DNA of 6,452 nucleotides, from the NCBI GenBank assembly GCA_031276365.1, contig JAISNG010000094.1, forward strand, positions 1 through 6,452. Reading direction: 5' to 3'. Shown piece by piece: positions 5,110 to 6,452 of this stretch (positions within the stretch are counted from its first letter, which is position 1; every line of letters begins with the position of its first letter). Source of the DNA: Campylobacteraceae bacterium (GTDB lineage: Bacteria; Campylobacterota; Campylobacteria; Campylobacterales; Campylobacteraceae). Position numbers and translations under genes: made by a program. The notes below the pieces were generated by a model, which did no database searches, was not told the origin of the DNA, and worked only from the letters and a program-made list of their open reading frames with translations.

Positions 5110-6191
5110 GATTGTTTGCGCTCATAAAAAAAGAGTTTTTGGCTATTAAAAATGACAGAAGAAGCTTGTTTGTTATCATCGCGCCGCCTCTGCTTCAGAT
5201 TTTTATTTTCTCTTTTGCGGCTACTACGGAGGTAAAACATATAAGTTTAGCTGTTTTTGACAAGGATGGAAGTTACCAAAGCAGAGAGTTTATACAGTCA
5301 TTAAAGGGTTCAAAACATATAGAAAATTTAATAAATATACACAATTACGACGATGCAAAAAGTATGATAGACAATAGAAAAATAATAGGCTTCATAGTTA
5401 TACCAAATGGTTTTAGCAAAAATTTAGGTACGGAAGACTCTAAAATACAGCTAATCCTTGATGGACGCCGCTCAAATACAGCGCAAATTGTAGATGGTTA
5501 TATACAGCAGATACTGATGCAGTTTCAGTCAAAAGATGCGGTAAAAAACCCTCTGGAGATAAATTCACGTTATTTTTACAATCAAAATTTAAATAATTTC
5601 TGGTGGATAGTGCCGAATCTTTTCTGTTCAGTTACTATGCTGCTTGCCGTTATTTTAAGTGCATTGTCTATAACAAGAGAGAAGGAACTTGGCACATTTG
5701 AGCAGATTTTGGTCTCGCCGCTTCGTCCTCATGAGATACTTTTGGGTAAATTGATTCCGGGGCTTATTATAAGTATTCTTGTTTCATCTCTCATCTTATC
5801 TTTAGCGGCTTTTTATTTTGAAGTTCCATTCCGCGGTTCGCTTTTGATGCTGTACATGGGCGTTATTATCTTTTTATTTACCATATCTGGAGTTGGACTT
5901 TTTATCTCGTCTTTGTGCAAAACGCAGCAGCAAGCTATTTTAGGTTCTTTTGTATTTTTACTACCTTCGTTTTTACTTTCAGGTTTTGCTACTCCTGTGG
6001 AAAATATGCCGCTTTGGCTTCAGCCGATATCTGATTTTATCCCGTTAAAATATTATATTGCCTTAATAAAAGGTCTATTTTTGAAAGATATAAGTTTCGC
6101 AGTTGCCGCACCTCTGTTTGTAAAAATGTTTTTACTCGGCGTTGTCTCCCTTACTGCCGCACTTGTTTTATTTAAGAGAAAGATTGGATAA
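5106..6191 (+). CDS. ybhR: YbhR-like ABC-2 exporter permease
   Basis: The second inner-membrane permease, expected to pair with YbhS. It has 361 residues in the same layout: cytoplasmic start LIKKEFLAIKNDRRS (6-20), first helix (about 20-40), periplasmic domain (about 41-165) with QLILDGRRSNTAQI (115-128) and SRYFYNQNL (154-162), then helices near 168-189, 212-236, 246-270, 275-295 and 332-355. The coupling segment is ITREKELGTFEQILVSPL (189-206). SGVGLFISSLCKTQQQA (261-277) and SGFATPVENMPLWLQ (292-306) fit YbhR better than YbhS, in particular the TQQQA after the fourth helix and the FAAT at the end of the first. It is the last gene of the operon, entered through an ATGA overlap and its own Shine-Dalgarno sequence. 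Having two distinct permeases with a fused, asymmetric ATPase suggests a fixed heterodimeric arrangement. Confidence 0.92.
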   Translation: MRLFALIKKEFLAIKNDRRSLFVIIAPPLLQIFIFSFAATTEVKHISLAVFDKDGSYQSREFIQSLKGSKHIENLINIHNYDDAKSMIDNRKIIGFIVIPNGFSKNLGTEDSKIQLILDGRRSNTAQIVDGYIQQILMQFQSKDAVKNPLEINSRYFYNQNLNNFWWIVPNLFCSVTMLLAVILSALSITREKELGTFEQILVSPLRPHEILLGKLIPGLIISILVSSLILSLAAFYFEVPFRGSLLMLYMGVIIFLFTISGVGLFISSLCKTQQQAILGSFVFLLPSFLLSGFATPVENMPLWLQPISDFIPLKYYIALIKGLFLKDISFAVAAPLFVKMFLLGVVSLTAALVLFKRKIG

Positions 6192-6244
6192 AGCGCAAGT
6201 TGGCTGCTTAAGTGTTATCAAATCTCTTTAGCGCGAAATCCAAT
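6183..6244. repeat. Long imperfect inverted repeat at the ybhR stop
   Basis: ATTGGAT (6183-6189) pairs exactly with ATCCAAT (6238-6244). After a symmetric three-by-three mismatch, GCGC (6193-6196) pairs with GCGC (6231-6234), and AAG (6197-6199) can pair with CTT (6226-6228) across a two-base bulge. The left arm overlaps the last codons and the stop of ybhR. No T-run follows, so it does not look like an intrinsic terminator. It could be a 3' stabilising structure or chance. Confidence 0.35.
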
Positions 6245-6361
6245 GCTATTTATATGAAGTTTGTTATTTATATTTAAGGTTTTTGCCATATGCAAATCGA
6301 TTTTTTATTTTTTGCATCAACAAATATATTTTTAGACGGTAGATTTTCAAACCAAGTATTT

Positions 6362-6378
6362 TTGTAAAATATTTACAA
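6362..6378. repeat. 17-bp palindrome, possible operator
   Basis: TTGTAAA (6362-6368), a three-base centre ATA, and TTTACAA (6372-6378) form a perfect 7-3-7 palindrome. Size and symmetry suit the site of a homodimeric repressor such as a TetR- or MarR-type protein, but it matches no operator I can name with confidence. It ends 25 bases before the -35 of the promoter-like sequence to its right. In DNA this AT-rich, a chance palindrome is a fair alternative. Confidence 0.35.
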
Positions 6379-6403
6379 GAAAACTTTTACCGATAAACAA
6401 TAT

Positions 6404-6432
6404 TTGCCCATATTTTTTAGTTTTAGTACAAT
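6404..6432 (+). promoter_or_regulatory. Promoter-like sequence for a gene beyond the right edge
   Basis: TTGCCC (6404-6409, four of six matches to TTGACA), a 17-base spacer, and TACAAT (6427-6432, five of six matches to TATAAT). Transcription would start near 6439 and run out of the window, so the controlled gene is not visible. On the opposite strand, TTGACA (read leftward at 6447-6442) with TAAAAC 16 bases on is a competing weaker candidate. Confidence 0.35.
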
Positions 6433-6452
6433 GTGCCATGTTGTCAATATTT

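Larger units (their letters stand above)
6245..6452. other. AT-rich non-coding stretch after the operon
   Basis: I find no supportable gene here. A second weak inverted repeat, ATGCAAA (6290-6296) and TTTGCAT (6311-6317), has a 14-base loop and no T-run. Tiny open frames exist (6290-6367 on the plus strand, and a leftward frame from the window edge to a stop at 6347-6349), but neither has enough support to call. The palindrome and promoter-like sequence near the right edge are listed separately. No clear intrinsic terminator for the operon is visible. Confidence 0.5.

Noticed and set aside
4018..6191. Tandem repeat from recent duplication of ybhS and ybhR
   Set aside because: The proteins share layout and short motifs such as PFRGSLL, but codons differ even at those motifs, so the duplication is old and usual for this family.
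6290..6317. ATGCAAA/TTTGCAT hairpin as the operon terminator
   Set aside because: It has only seven AT-rich pairs around a 14-base loop, and no T-run follows the stem in the rightward direction.
6347..6451. Leftward open frame from the right edge to a TGA at 6347-6349 (about 34 codons), possibly a gene tail
   Set aside because: A run of this length is expected fairly often by chance over six frames in such AT-rich DNA, the product is not recognisable, and it would cover the palindrome and promoter-like sequence.

Overview
The window is AT-rich, densely coding bacterial DNA. The proteins, most clearly the AcpS, read like those of Campylobacterota (Sulfurimonas/Sulfuricurvum-type Epsilonproteobacteria). 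This placement rests on protein style recalled from memory, not on a search, so it is an inference.

Layout from left to right: (1) A possible 21-codon tail of a gene entering from the left edge, then about 255 bases of AT-rich non-coding DNA that ends in an extended -10 promoter flanked by a 9-bp inverted repeat. (2) mntP (323-883, +), a six-helix manganese efflux pump. (3) acpS (897-1274, -), holo-acyl-carrier-protein synthase, which converges on mntP with a 13-base gap. (4) A short intergenic region (1275-1361) where back-to-back -10 elements appear to share the same bases and drive acpS leftward and the exporter operon rightward. (5) A complete four-gene operon, ybhG-ybhF-ybhS-ybhR (1362-6191, +): periplasmic membrane-fusion protein, tandem ATPase and two paralogous ABC-2 permeases. 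Its three junctions are all 4-base ATGA overlaps. (6) About 260 bases of AT-rich non-coding DNA with a long imperfect inverted repeat at the operon end, a 17-bp palindrome and a promoter-like sequence that may serve a gene beyond the right edge.

How the genes work together: YbhF (two fused nucleotide-binding domains) should power a YbhS/YbhR heterodimer in the inner membrane. YbhG is anchored in the same membrane and would link it through a periplasmic coiled-coil hairpin to a TolC-type outer-membrane channel. No such channel and no TetR-type regulator is encoded here. The ATP sites of YbhF look asymmetric: both departures from consensus (no H-loop histidine in NBD1, LPLG in place of LSGG in NBD2) fall in the same composite site. 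mntP and acpS are functionally unrelated neighbours.

I see no phage, transposon, CRISPR, rRNA or tRNA signals. All six complete genes belong to recognisable families, so I do not claim a new system. The points most worth a second look are regulatory: the shared -10, the repeat around the mntP promoter, and the ATGA-coupled operon with one junction lacking a Shine-Dalgarno sequence.
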